Assembly (NCBI GenBank): GCA_027488845.1
Contig: JAIYBC010000011.1
Location: 1 to 62,232, forward strand
Length of the DNA: 62,232 nucleotides
Direction of reading: 5' to 3'
Origin: Verrucomicrobiales bacterium
GTDB taxonomy: Bacteria; Verrucomicrobiota; Verrucomicrobiia; Limisphaerales; UBA9464
The position numbers and the translations under genes are program-made. Position 1 is the stretch's first letter. Every line of letters begins with the position of its first letter. The notes beneath the pieces were generated by a model. It was not told the DNA's origin, did not search any database, and saw only the letters and a list, made by a program, of their open reading frames with translations. Positions 45,049-53,561 of this stretch are shown here, piece by piece.

Positions 45049-45079
45049 CCGCGCGGATCCATCTCCCTTGAGGTCCGCC

Positions 45080-45619
45080 ATGCGTGAACCCGTGCTCGAC
45101 GCCGCCACCCTGCAACGGTCGTTGCAACGCATCGCCCATGAGATCGTGGAGCGGAACCCGGACGACGGACGCCTCGTGCTCGTGGGCATCCAGAAGGGTG
45201 GGGTGCCCGTGGCGCGGCGGTTGGCGGGCATCCTCGCCGGCATCCTCGGCCGCGAGGTGCCGTGCGGCGCGATCGACGTCACCTTCCACCGCGACGACCT
45301 CGACCGTCGCGCGGCCCCGGTGATCTATCCGACCGAGATCCCCGGCGAAATCAACGGCTGCACGGTGGTGCTGGTGGACGACGTCCTCTTCACCGGCCGG
45401 ACGATCCGCGCGGCGCTCGACGCGTTGCACGAGTTCGGACGTCCCCGCCGGGTCCAGCTGGCCGTCGTGGTCGACCGCGGGCATCGCGAGCTGCCCATCA
45501 AGGCCGACTTCGTCGGGAAGAACATCCCCACCCGGAACAACCAGACCGTCGATGTCTGCCTTTCCGAGGCGGATGGCGTGGACGGCGTCTTCCTCTCCGG
45601 CAATCCCGTCGCGGCCTGA
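45080..45619 (+). CDS. pyrR: PyrR: pyr operon RNA-binding regulator / uracil phosphoribosyltransferase
   Basis: A 179-residue type I phosphoribosyltransferase. The PRPP-binding motif is [20 protein letters not shown] (about 93-112). [30 protein letters not shown] and [20 protein letters not shown], with a C-terminal [12 protein letters not shown], are PyrR signatures. In Gram-positive bacteria PyrR binds pyr leader RNA in response to UMP. The candidate hairpin at 44952-44979 suggests the same use here. pyrB follows after 17 bases. ATG 45080 gives the normal family start; a start 14 codons upstream would overlap the leader hairpins. Confidence 0.95.
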   Translation: MREPVLDAATLQRSLQRIAHEIVERNPDDGRLVLVGIQKGGVPVARRLAGILAGILGREVPCGAIDVTFHRDDLDRRAAPVIYPTEIPGEINGCTVVLVDDVLFTGRTIRAALDALHEFGRPRRVQLAVVVDRGHRELPIKADFVGKNIPTRNNQTVDVCLSEADGVDGVFLSGNPVAA

Positions 45620-45636
45620 ACCCTTCCCGAACGAAC

Positions 45637-46581
45637 ATGACCTGGAACCGAAAGCACCTGCTCGACCTGGAAAGCCTCACCGCGGAGGAGATCACCCATG
45701 TTTTGGACACCGCCCGGGAGTTCAAGGCGGTCGGCGAGCGTTCCATCAAGAAGGTGCCGGCGCTGCGAGGGAAGACCGTGGTCAACTTCTTCGTCGAGCC
45801 CAGCACCCGGACGCGGATCAGCTTCGAGCTGGCCGCGCTGCGCCTGAGCGCGGACGTCATCAACTTCTCGGCGGAGGCGAGTTCGCTGAAGAAGGGGGAG
45901 ACCCTCCGCGACACGGCGCGGAACCTCGAGGCGCTCAACGCCGACGTCATCATCATCCGCCACAGCGCCAGCGGCGCGCCCCACTTCCTCGCACGGTTCC
46001 TCAACGCCCACGTGCTCAACGCCGGCGACGGCTCCCACGAGCATCCCACCCAGGGATTGCTGGACCTCTTCACCATCCGCGAGAAGAAGGGCCGGATCCA
46101 GGGGCTGAACGTCACCATCCTCGGCGACATCCTCTACAGCCGGGTCGCCCGGTCGAACATCTGGGCGCTCAGCAAGCTCGGCGCGAAGGTGACGCTGTGC
46201 GGTCCGCCGACACTGGTCCCGAAGATCTTCGAATCCTTCGCTCCGAACGTGCGGGTGACGTGGAACATCGACGACGCCCTCAAGGGAGCCGACGTGGTCA
46301 ACCTGCTGCGCATCCAGCATGAGCGGCAGAAGGCCTCGATGTTCCCGAGCACGTCCGAGTACGCGGCGCTCTTCGGTCTGAACGAGGCCCGGATGGCGAA
46401 GGTGGGACCCGACGTCCTGATCATGCATCCGGGGCCGATCAACCGCGGTGTCGAGATCGACAGCAGCGTGGCCGACGGCCCGCAGTCGGTGATCCTCGAG
46501 CAGGTGACCAACGGACTCGCCGTGCGCATGGCCAGCCTGTTCCTCGTGAACGGCGGCCGCGGTATCAGCGTGGCCGGCTAG
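45637..46581 (+). CDS. pyrB: Aspartate carbamoyltransferase catalytic subunit
   Basis: A 314-residue enzyme joining carbamoyl phosphate and aspartate in pyrimidine synthesis. The carbamoyl-phosphate signature [20 protein letters not shown] is complete (STRTR), with [53 protein letters not shown] and the C-terminal [11 protein letters not shown]. Length is normal. It sits directly behind pyrR, and no pyrC follows; the next gene encodes a ThuA protein after repeat-rich DNA. Its substrate is made by CarB, whose N-terminal half is encoded at the left end of the window. Confidence 0.97.
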   Translation: MTWNRKHLLDLESLTAEEITHVLDTAREFKAVGERSIKKVPALRGKTVVNFFVEPSTRTRISFELAALRLSADVINFSAEASSLKKGETLRDTARNLEALNADVIIIRHSASGAPHFLARFLNAHVLNAGDGSHEHPTQGLLDLFTIREKKGRIQGLNVTILGDILYSRVARSNIWALSKLGAKVTLCGPPTLVPKIFESFAPNVRVTWNIDDALKGADVVNLLRIQHERQKASMFPSTSEYAALFGLNEARMAKVGPDVLIMHPGPINRGVEIDSSVADGPQSVILEQVTNGLAVRMASLFLVNGGRGISVAG

Positions 46582-46643
46582 GATCCGGGATCCGTGGGAC
46601 GCCGTCTTGGATGCCGGACGACGAGGGCAGGGAGATGGTGTCT

Positions 46644-46678
46644 TTGTTCGTGGTCCGTGGTCCGTGGTCCGTTGGCCG
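46644..46678. repeat. Tandem 7-base repeats (TGGTCCG)
   Basis: TTGTTCG, three perfect TGGTCCG units (46651-46671) and TTGGCCG follow without gaps, giving five units of seven-base period, partly degenerate at the ends. Confidence 0.8.
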
Positions 46679-46803
46679 GCCGTGACCCATCATCCCGGCG
46701 GTTCGATGCCTCGAGGCTGAGACTCCTCACGTCGACTCCTACCTGTGTGGACCCCAAGGAGGGTTTGAACTGCGGAATCCGGCCTGGGCGCGGCTCCGTC
46801 GGC

Positions 46804-46845
46804 AACAACCAACGGACAACGGACAACGGACAACGGACAACGGAC
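46804..46845. repeat. Tandem 7-base repeats (AACGGAC)
   Basis: AACAACC and then five perfect AACGGAC units (46811-46845). The reverse complement GTCCGTT is close to the TGGTCCG units at 46644-46678, so the two tracts form an imperfect inverted pair about 125 bases apart. Confidence 0.85.
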
Positions 46846-46955
46846 AAATTCGCCACCTCCGTGTTCTCCGCGCCTCAGTGGCCAATCCGTTGAACTTGTC
46901 TGTTGGGCGACAAACTTCTCTTGGACGTCCGTGTGTGGCTGTCCATCCTCGGCCC

Positions 46956-48101
46956 ATGAAACTCCGTCTGCTGGTCCTCGCGACCCTTCTCATGACGCGG
47001 CTCTGCGCCGCACTGACCCCGGCGAGCCTGGATGGCACGTGGCTCTTCGCCGAGGGCGCCACCGCGGACGGATCCATTCCGGACGACCAGCGGGAATCGC
47101 TCGTCCTCATCCTCGCCGGCGGACGATACACCCTGGAAGCCGGCGGAGTCGTCGCCGCCAAGGGCCGCTTCACGGTCGACGCGTCGGTGATGCCGGCGCG
47201 GATGGACCTGGTGGAGGAGGAAGGACAGAACGTCGGCCGCAAGGTCGAGGCGTTGGTCGAGGAGACGGCGGACGGCTGGAAGGCCGCGTATGCCCTGGAC
47301 GGCGGCGAACGTCCCGCCTCGCTCAAGGCGGATGCCTCGGGCCAGTTCCTGGCCCGCTACGTCCGCAAGCCCGGCACCGCCGTGGCCCGTTCGCTCAAGG
47401 CCCTTTTGGTGACCGGCGGCTGCTGCCATGAGTACGACCGCCAGGCCATCACGCTGATGGAGGGCATGTCCAAGCGGGCCAACATCGCCTTCACGCTTGT
47501 GCGTGACGCCGGCGCGGACGGCACCCAACACCGGGTGAGTGCGTATGCGAAGGATTCCTGGGCCGACGGCTACGACGTGGTGATCCACAACGAGTGCTAC
47601 GCCGACGAGAAGGACCCGGCCTGGCTGGAGCGCATCGTCGCGCCGCACCGTGCGGGCGTGCCGGCGGTGGTCATCCACTGCGCGATGCACTGCTACCGGG
47701 CCCCGACCAACGAGTGGTTCCGCTTCGTGGGCGTGACCAGCCACCGGCACGGTTCGCACTTCGCCTATCCGATGACCAACGTGAAGCCGGCGCATCCGGT
47801 GATGATCGGGTTCCCGGCGGTGTGGCAGACTCCCAACGAGGAGCTGTACATCATCGAGAAGGTTGAGAAGGAAGCGACTCCCCTGGCGGTCGGCTACAGC
47901 CATGAGACCAAGCGGGGCGAGGCGAACGTTTGGGTCCACCAGTATGGCAAGGCCCGCGTCTTCGGCACCACGATCGGCCACTACGACAAGACCATGGCCG
48001 ATCCCGTCTATCTCGACCTCGTCACCCGCGGGACGCTTTGGGCGGCCGGGAAGCTCGGCGACGACGGCAAGCCCGTCTCGGGCTACGGTGCCGGGCGCTG
48101 A
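46956..48101 (+). CDS. ThuA domain protein, secreted
   Basis: A 381-residue protein with a signal peptide (KLRLLVLATLLMTRLCAAL), a short beta-domain (about 25-130) and a ThuA/trehalose-utilisation type glutamine-amidotransferase-like domain (about 145-375: KALLVTGGCCHEYDRQAI, YDVVIHNECYADEKDPAWL, GVPAVVIHCAMHCYRA, GHYDKTMADPVYLDLVTRG). ThuA domains are common in Planctomycetes/Verrucomicrobia periplasmic carbohydrate pathways, but their activity is not firmly established. It stands alone between repeat-rich intergenic regions. Confidence 0.88.
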   Translation: MKLRLLVLATLLMTRLCAALTPASLDGTWLFAEGATADGSIPDDQRESLVLILAGGRYTLEAGGVVAAKGRFTVDASVMPARMDLVEEEGQNVGRKVEALVEETADGWKAAYALDGGERPASLKADASGQFLARYVRKPGTAVARSLKALLVTGGCCHEYDRQAITLMEGMSKRANIAFTLVRDAGADGTQHRVSAYAKDSWADGYDVVIHNECYADEKDPAWLERIVAPHRAGVPAVVIHCAMHCYRAPTNEWFRFVGVTSHRHGSHFAYPMTNVKPAHPVMIGFPAVWQTPNEELYIIEKVEKEATPLAVGYSHETKRGEANVWVHQYGKARVFGTTIGHYDKTMADPVYLDLVTRGTLWAAGKLGDDGKPVSGYGAGR

Positions 48102-48266
48102 ACGTCTCGGCGGTGTGGGAGAGACCCGATCTCACGCAGATCCGCAAAGGCGCCAAGGTGAAGAGGGAGCGGGACTTCCCGGTCCTTCGCTACGTTGAAG
48201 GGTTGAAGCGCTGCAGGGTTGAAACGCTGAAGCGGGACGGGAAGGTGCCTTCTGAGTGGGGTCGCC
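48102..48266. repeat. Convergent gap with two repeat families
   Basis: It contains a CGCCAAG-family copy (about 48130-48154) and a tract of GTTGAAG/GAAGCG-type units. The 20 bases at 48194-48213 recur exactly in inverted form at 52211-52230, starting CAGCGCTTCAACCC there. No gene and no clear terminator was seen. Confidence 0.6.
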
Positions 48267-49796
48267 TCAGCGGACCGGACGGTCGGTGGGCACCGGGGAC
48301 TGCGAAGGCGGATGCCCTGTCCAACGGCCGTTCCGCTCGATTTGGGTCAGGCGTTCCTTGGCCTCGCGGACGAGTTCCAGGCGTCGGCTGTTTTCGGCGA
48401 CGACGCGCAGTTCGACGGCGGCCGCTTCCCTGCGTCCCTGGCGCTCGAGCACGGATCCGGCGAGAAGCCGGGAGCCGAAGTCGCGGGGATCCAACTCGAT
48501 GGCCTTCGTGAGGGCTTCCACGGCGGCGTCGGGGCGGCCGCTGTGGTTCTCGACGATCCCCAATGTCGCGTAGGCGGGCTGGAGGGCGGGATACAGCCCC
48601 ACTGCCTGCCGGAGAGCCGTCCGGGCTTCGTCCAGCTTGGCGTCGGGTGGCACCAGGCCCAGTTCGAGTTCCGATTCCACGAGGCTGCGGGCCAGATATG
48701 CCTGGGCCAGCGGCGCGTCCGGCCGTGCCAGGACGGCCTTGCGGAAATGCTCCGTTGCGCGGTCACGGTCGCCGGTCTCGAAGGCGAGGAAACCGGCGGC
48801 GAGGTTCGGGTAGTAGCCGGGCAGCTGCCCCAGACGCCCGGCTTCGCGACGGGCCTCTTCGGTACGGCCGACCGCCACCTGCCACAGCGCAATCCAGGCG
48901 TCGCCTTCACCTTCCTCCGCGGCTTCGACCACGATGTGTGCCGGCGTCGCGTTGCGGAACGGTGAGAAGCGGACGGGCAGGTGTGGGTTGGCCGCGTGAC
49001 GCCGGACACGGGCGTCGAGGTCCTTCATGCTCCATCCGAACGCGGATTCGAACGCCGCCGGCGAGTTCGTGCCCTTCTCGATCAGGGCCAGCAGCTTGGG
49101 AAATCGCGCGGCCTCGGCCGGCTTCAGTCCGAAGAGCAGGTAGTGGCAAAGGATCCACGACTGAGGATAGACCATGTCCGCCGAGGTCCGGGGCAGGGAA
49201 TACAGCTCCCGTCGATCCATCGAGAGCAGGGCCGCCCAGTCGAAGAGCATCTTCTGTCGGAGCGACTCGAGGAACTGGATCGGAGGCACGCCGAACTCGA
49301 TCCTGTCCTCGACCGGCCGAACGGTTTCCAGGCAGCAGGCCACGCCCTCCGAAAGCCAGAGCGGCCAACGACGCTGGTCGTCGCGACACAGCAGGTGCGC
49401 CATCTCGTGTTGGGTGATCTGGCCGGCCAACCGGTCGTCGGCGTCGATGTTGACCGCGATCTGGTTCTCGTACGGCGTGTGGGTGTAGAGGCCGTCCACC
49501 TGCGCGGGACCGTTCGTGTCCGAGGGACGGAGCCGTGCGAATCCGGCGCCGCCTTCGAGGAAAAGGACCCGGGTCGGACGCGGCGTCGCGCGGCTCGCGA
49601 GGAAGTGTCGTCCGAGGTTGGACCGGAGGTGTTCCAGACGCTGGAGACGATTCGACGCCGCCACGATTCCGCCGTCGGTGATCGCCTCGAAGTTCGGGCT
49701 CCGAAGCCGATGCCACGTCGTCCCCGCGTGCAGCGTTCCGGTCGCCAGGAAGCCGGCGAGGAACAGGGCCACGTGGGGTTTCCAACTCCGGGGCAT
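48267..49796 (-). CDS. Secreted HExxH metallopeptidase-like protein with TPR repeats
   Basis: A 509-residue exported protein with signal peptide 1-25 (HVALFLAGFLATGTLHAG). A gluzincin-like domain of the peptidase-MA/DUF1570 kind has HEMAHLL at about 130 and the downstream Glu in WLSEGVACCLE. TPR repeats occupy about 325-490 (YYPNLAAGFLAFETGDRDRA, PAYATLGIVENHSGRPDAAV, EALTKAIELDPRDFGSRLLA). Zinc-binding residues are present, so peptidase activity is possible. The TPR part probably docks partners. ATG 49796 is chosen, 32 codons inside a longer frame, because it starts the signal peptide. It is divergent from the TPR/pseudopilin genes. Confidence 0.85.
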   Translation of the reverse strand: MPRSWKPHVALFLAGFLATGTLHAGTTWHRLRSPNFEAITDGGIVAASNRLQRLEHLRSNLGRHFLASRATPRPTRVLFLEGGAGFARLRPSDTNGPAQVDGLYTHTPYENQIAVNIDADDRLAGQITQHEMAHLLCRDDQRRWPLWLSEGVACCLETVRPVEDRIEFGVPPIQFLESLRQKMLFDWAALLSMDRRELYSLPRTSADMVYPQSWILCHYLLFGLKPAEAARFPKLLALIEKGTNSPAAFESAFGWSMKDLDARVRRHAANPHLPVRFSPFRNATPAHIVVEAAEEGEGDAWIALWQVAVGRTEEARREAGRLGQLPGYYPNLAAGFLAFETGDRDRATEHFRKAVLARPDAPLAQAYLARSLVESELELGLVPPDAKLDEARTALRQAVGLYPALQPAYATLGIVENHSGRPDAAVEALTKAIELDPRDFGSRLLAGSVLERQGRREAAAVELRVVAENSRRLELVREAKERLTQIERNGRWTGHPPSQSPVPTDRPVR

Positions 49797-50169
49797 GGAT
49801 GGGATCCTGCCCGGACCTGGAGCCGGATTCAACCCAGGCGCCAGTCCGCAACGGCTTGGTCCGCAGTCGCCTCGGGTGTGAACCGCACGCATCTCCGCGT
49901 GGAAGGACCGCCTGAGGCGCGCGCCATGAACTTGGTCCGTCGGTATGCCGGCCGTTCGGAACCGTTTTGTGACGCCGGAGCGGCAATTCGCCCCTCGAAT
50001 CGCCCGCGATCGCCGGCTGGCATCGCACTGGCTACGGGAAGCTTAGGCCGAGTTGGGTAACTCGGTATGGTTAGGGTCGTTTGGGTGAAAGGCCTTCCGG
50101 GACGTGTGTTCCGGAGGGCCTTTCTTTTGCCTCGCTGCGGGTTTGCCACCTCGGGAGTCGGAGTCTGTA
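49797..50169. other. Divergent intergenic region with candidate small RNA
   Basis: This 373-base region holds no recognisable protein gene. At 50048-50127 there is a short hairpin followed by a strong T-rich terminator in plus sense, which sits before, not after, the next plus-strand gene. It could end a small RNA or an attenuated leader of the TPR gene. Nothing else was recognised. Confidence 0.5.
50048..50127 (+). ncRNA. Candidate small RNA or attenuator with Rho-independent terminator
   Basis: Hairpin 1 is CCGAGTT (50048-50054), loop GGGT, AACTCGG (50059-50065). The terminator has a long arm AAAGGCCTTCCGG (50088-50100) pairing with CCGGAGGGCCTTT (50111-50123) across a 10-base loop, followed by CTTTTG. 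No coding gene ends just upstream on the plus strand; the upstream neighbour is transcribed the other way from 49796. A short transcript or an attenuator of the gene at 50170 is therefore implied. The promoter was not identified and no known RNA family was recognised. Confidence 0.45.
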
Positions 50170-50499
50170 ATGGGTGGGATGAACGATCCGTTGGCCCGCC
50201 AGCGCAACCTCGTGGAGCAGCATCCGCGGAACGAGTTGGCGCGATTCTCCCTCGGCAAGGCGCTCTACGACGCCGGCGACATCCCGGGCGCCCGCGAGCA
50301 CCTCGAGGTCGCCCTCGCGATCCGTCCCGACTGGATGGTCGTCCAGATCCTCCTGGGCCGATGCCATCTGGCCGAGGGCCGCGGTGCGGAGGCGGTCGCC
50401 GCCTTCGAGCGCGCACTGGACCTCGCGGTGGCGCAACACCACGAAGGACCCCAGGCCGAGTTGGAGCAGCTGCTTTCCGAATTGAAGTCGGGGGCCTGA
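50170..50499 (+). CDS. Small TPR protein
   Basis: A 109-residue protein made of about two and a half tetratricopeptide repeats ([60 protein letters not shown]). Repeats of this kind mediate protein contacts; no catalytic domain is present. ATG 50170 or the ATG three codons later (50179) is the start; upstream in-frame codons lie in the terminator hairpin. The pseudopilin gene begins 17 bases after its stop, so the two may be cotranscribed with thiE. Confidence 0.75.
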   Translation: MGGMNDPLARQRNLVEQHPRNELARFSLGKALYDAGDIPGAREHLEVALAIRPDWMVVQILLGRCHLAEGRGAEAVAAFERALDLAVAQHHEGPQAELEQLLSELKSGA

Positions 50500-50516
50500 A
50501 CCCTAGCGTCATCCCA

Positions 50517-51392
50517 ATGGTTCCCTTCGCAGTCCAACCGGCCCCCTCGCGCCGTTCACACGGGTTCACGCTGATCGAACTCCTGGTCGTCATCGCCATC
50601 ATCGCGATCCTCGCCGGGATGCTCCTGCCGGCGTTGGGCAGGGCGAAGCAGAAGGCGACCTCCATCGCGTGCGTCAACAACGAGAAGCAGATGCTCACGG
50701 CGTCGCTCGTGTATGCGTCCGACTTCCGGGACTTCTGGCCTCCGAACGGCCAGGGGGACGCCGCGGTGAACCTCGCGAATCCGCCGGCGAACTACGTGCC
50801 CAAGTACTGGGTCGAGGGACGCGACGGCAACAACCTGATGGACGCCACCGCGGCGAGCCTGGTGGATCCCCGCGTTTCGCTGCTCGGCCCGTTCCTCGCC
50901 GCGAAGGGGTCCCTCAAGTGCCCCGGCGACCGCTTCAGCGAGATGGTCAACGGCCGTCGCCAGACCAACCCGCGCAGCTACGGTCAGAACCCTTGGATCG
51001 GCTGGTCCGACGCCACGCCCTACGCCTCCGGCAACCTCGGCGACGACGTCAACTACGTCGTCTATCGCAAGACCTCCGACGTGACGGCGCCCACCGAGAT
51101 CTTCGTCCACGGCGAGATCCATCCGCGCGGCGTCTGCCGGCCGTTCTTCGGGGTGCTCATGAGCGCGAACGCGGCCGGCGCCTATCACGTCCCCGGCAAC
51201 TACCACGGCCGCTCCTCCAACTTCTCCTTCGCGGACGGACACGTGGAATCCCACCGCTGGATCGACGCCCGCTTCAACAACCCGGCCTCCACCGCGGATC
51301 ATCACAACAGCCACGCCGGCGGTTTCCCCGGCACCGGCAGCCGGCCGGACCTCCAATGGCTGAGGGACCACGCGACCGTCCGTCGTCGCTGA
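50517..51392 (+). CDS. Type II pseudopilin-like protein (prepilin N-terminal domain)
   Basis: A 291-residue protein with a prepilin peptidase site ([19 protein letters not shown]: cleavage before FTLIE, Glu at mature position 5) and a single N-terminal helix, followed by the verrucomicrobial/planctomycetal pattern [14 protein letters not shown] and CVNNEKQM. Near the end is the H-X9-DG type motif ([16 protein letters not shown]). Dozens of such proteins occur per genome in these phyla. They are thought to be exported via a type II-like system, and the role of individual members is unknown. It is flanked by the TPR gene and thiE, with short gaps. Confidence 0.92.
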   Translation: MVPFAVQPAPSRRSHGFTLIELLVVIAIIAILAGMLLPALGRAKQKATSIACVNNEKQMLTASLVYASDFRDFWPPNGQGDAAVNLANPPANYVPKYWVEGRDGNNLMDATAASLVDPRVSLLGPFLAAKGSLKCPGDRFSEMVNGRRQTNPRSYGQNPWIGWSDATPYASGNLGDDVNYVVYRKTSDVTAPTEIFVHGEIHPRGVCRPFFGVLMSANAAGAYHVPGNYHGRSSNFSFADGHVESHRWIDARFNNPASTADHHNSHAGGFPGTGSRPDLQWLRDHATVRRR

Positions 51393-51411
51393 TCCCCGAT
51401 CTCCTTCAGGC

Positions 51412-52062
51412 ATGAGTCTCCGACCCCTGGCGGATTGCCGCCTCTACACCTTCGTCGACACGGCATACCTCGACGGCCGCGATCCGTCGGAGATCGCGCG
51501 CCAGCTCTGCGGCGGCGGAAGCGACCTGGTCCAGTTCCGTGCGAAGGACTGGCCGCGCGAACGGGTCCTGCCGGTGGCCGAGGCTTTGGCCGCGGTGCTC
51601 GACCGGGCCGGCGTTCGGCTCGTGGTGAACGACCACCTGGACGTGGCCGTCGCCGTGGGGGCGCCCTGTGTCCACCTCGGGCAGGAGGACTTCTTCGACG
51701 CCGGCCACTCGCACGTCTCCGGACTTCCCGGGAAGCCGCCGGGACTGGAGGTCGGCCTTTCCACCCATGCGCCCGACCAATGCCGTCGGGCCGTGGACGC
51801 CGGAGCGGACTACGTCGCCATCGGCCCCGTCTTCGCCACGGGCACGAAGCCGACGGCGCGGCCGGTCACGTTGGACTACGTGCGCTGGGCCGCTTCCTCG
51901 GTTTCCGTGCCGTGGTTCGCGATCGGAGGCATCAACGAGGCCACCTTGCCGGCCGTGCTCGAAGCGGGTGCCCGACGCGTCTGCATCGTCAGCGCCATCC
52001 TGCGCTCCTCCGACATCGCGGCCGCGTGCCGTCGCGTCCGTGCCATGATGGACGCCGCGTAG
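51412..52062 (+). CDS. thiE: Thiamine-phosphate synthase
   Basis: A 216-residue TIM-barrel enzyme coupling HMP-pyrophosphate with the thiazole phosphate. Family features are LVQFRAKDWPRERV (the R.K substrate segment), LVVNDHLDVAVAVGAPCVHL, GQEDF, VGLSTHAPDQC, DYVAIGPVFATGTKP and WFAIGGINEATLPAV. It starts 19 bases after the pseudopilin gene, leaving no room for a TPP riboswitch, and none was seen further upstream. No other thi gene is nearby. Confidence 0.94.
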   Translation: MSLRPLADCRLYTFVDTAYLDGRDPSEIARQLCGGGSDLVQFRAKDWPRERVLPVAEALAAVLDRAGVRLVVNDHLDVAVAVGAPCVHLGQEDFFDAGHSHVSGLPGKPPGLEVGLSTHAPDQCRRAVDAGADYVAIGPVFATGTKPTARPVTLDYVRWAASSVSVPWFAIGGINEATLPAVLEAGARRVCIVSAILRSSDIAAACRRVRAMMDAA

Positions 52063-52333
52063 GGGGGCGAGGCCCTGGGGCGCGCACGCAAGGCCGCCAA
52101 GCCGCCAAGCTGCTTTGCAAGGCGAGGAAACCCGCCAATTCCCCGCCTCGAATCCGACCCTAAAGACTGCTCGCGGTTTCGCCATCGGCTCCGGCGCTCC
52201 CTTTGCAATTCAGCGCTTCAACCCTTCAACGCTCCAACGAGAGCTCCGTCTCCGCGCGAGCCCGCATTCGTTCCGCGCAGATCCCCGCGTGGCAACTTGC
52301 CCCTCGGCGGAACTCTCCGTAGTTTCGGCCATC
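52063..52333. other. Intergenic region thiE/sppA with repeats
   Basis: This 271-base gap has no gene. It contains a CGCCAAG-family copy (about 52082-52110) and the 20-base inverted copy (52211-52230) of the repeat at 48194-48213, continued as CGCTCCAACG. No promoter motif was recognised. Confidence 0.6.
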
Positions 52334-53545
52334 ATGGGTCCAATCGATCCGAACAACCCTCCCGCGTCCGAGATTCCTCCGGTCCCGCCGCAGGTTCCCC
52401 CGCCGCTCCCGTCGGCTCCCCCTGCAGCACCGCCTGCCGCCCCGACCTACGCCGGACCGGTTCCGCAGGCGGCCCCGAAACGTTCCGGTGGCGGTGGCTG
52501 GATGTGGTTCGCGATCGTGCTGTCCCTGGTCCTGGTCGCCGGACTCGGCGTGCTCGTCCTCTTCTCCGTTTCGCAGTTCTCCCTGCCGGACAGCTTCGCC
52601 CACGGACGTTCCCACACCGCATCCGACCTGCATGAGGTCGTCGTTAGGGACGCCGATTCCCAGGACCGGATCGCGGTGATCAGCCTCGAGGGGGTGATCA
52701 CCGGCGAATACATCGAGTCGATCGACCGCACACTGGTGGACCTGGTGCGCGACCAGTTGGACCGCGCGGCGGAGGACGAGGTGAAGGCGGTGATCCTCAA
52801 GGTCGATTCACCGGGCGGCGAGGTGTTGGCCAGCGACGAGATCTACCTGCTCATCGAACGCTTCCAGAAGGAGAACAAGGACATCCCCGTGATCGCCTCC
52901 ATGGGCTCGCTCGCGGCCTCGGGCGGCTACTACGTCAGCGCACCTTGCCGCTGGATCGTCGCCAACGAACTCACCATGACCGGCAGCATCGGGGTGATCT
53001 TCCACAGCTACAACTACCGCGGCCTGATGGACAAGGTCGGCATCCGGCCGGAGATCACCAAGAGCGGCAAGCTGAAGGACATGATGAGCGGCGAGAAGCT
53101 GCCGGAGGAGGAACTGCCCGAGGAGAAGAAGATCATGCAGGGCCTCATCAACGAGAGCTACGCCCGGTTCAAGGCCGTGGTCCGCAACGGCCGCCGCAAC
53201 GCCGCGGACCTCAACGAGAAGGAAAACGTCGAGGGCGGCCGCGTGCTCTCCGCCAACTGGCAGGAGTTCGCGGACGGCCGGATCCTCTCGGGCAACCAAG
53301 CCCTGGAAATCGGGCTGGTCGACGAGTTGGGCAACTTCGACGTGGCGGTCGAGCGCGCGAAGACGCTGGCCGGCATCGAACAGGCCCGCCTCGTGAGCTA
53401 CATGCCTCCGATGCGTTTCCCAGGACTCTTCTCGCTGCTGGGGCAGTCCGGGTCGAAGACCGTGAAGGTCGACCTCGGATTCCCCCTGCAGTCGCCGCTG
53501 CCGCAGGGACGCCTCTACTTCATCTCGCCCCTCCACCTCCACTAG
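52334..53545 (+). CDS. sppA: Signal peptide peptidase SppA, 36K type
   Basis: A 403-residue membrane serine protease that degrades cleaved signal peptides. A Pro/Ala-rich cytoplasmic head (1-50) precedes one membrane helix (about 57-80). The S49 catalytic domain shows VDSPGGEVLASDEIY, the nucleophile Ser196 in GSLAASGGYYVSAP, TGSIGVI and the catalytic Lys region ITKSGKLKDM (about 241-250). Length and single S49 domain match the short SppA form. ATG 52334 begins the proline-rich head; an earlier in-frame start at 52115 would cross repeat DNA. upp follows after 16 bases. Confidence 0.92.
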   Translation: MGPIDPNNPPASEIPPVPPQVPPPLPSAPPAAPPAAPTYAGPVPQAAPKRSGGGGWMWFAIVLSLVLVAGLGVLVLFSVSQFSLPDSFAHGRSHTASDLHEVVVRDADSQDRIAVISLEGVITGEYIESIDRTLVDLVRDQLDRAAEDEVKAVILKVDSPGGEVLASDEIYLLIERFQKENKDIPVIASMGSLAASGGYYVSAPCRWIVANELTMTGSIGVIFHSYNYRGLMDKVGIRPEITKSGKLKDMMSGEKLPEEELPEEKKIMQGLINESYARFKAVVRNGRRNAADLNEKENVEGGRVLSANWQEFADGRILSGNQALEIGLVDELGNFDVAVERAKTLAGIEQARLVSYMPPMRFPGLFSLLGQSGSKTVKVDLGFPLQSPLPQGRLYFISPLHLH

Positions 53546-53561
53546 CCACGGAATCGCCGCC

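Larger units (their letters stand above)
46582..46955. other. Repeat-rich intergenic region pyrB/ThuA gene
   Basis: No gene was seen in these 374 bases. The region holds two tracts of seven-base tandem repeats in roughly inverted relation (46644-46678 and 46804-46845) and a further repeat-like stretch around 46845-46900 (CTCCGCGCCTCAGTGG). Paired tracts could form a long imperfect hairpin in RNA or single-stranded DNA. Confidence 0.6.

Noticed and set aside
46804-46845. Possible CRISPR array
   Set aside because: The units are 7 bases with no spacers, so this is a simple tandem repeat; no cas gene is present.
51393-51411. TPP riboswitch in front of thiE
   Set aside because: Only 19 bases separate thiE from the previous gene and no TPP-type conserved elements were seen in or before that gap.
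52115-52333. N-terminal extension of sppA to 52115
   Set aside because: The added codons are translated from intergenic repeats, and the proline-rich head starting at 52334 is a sufficient N-terminus.
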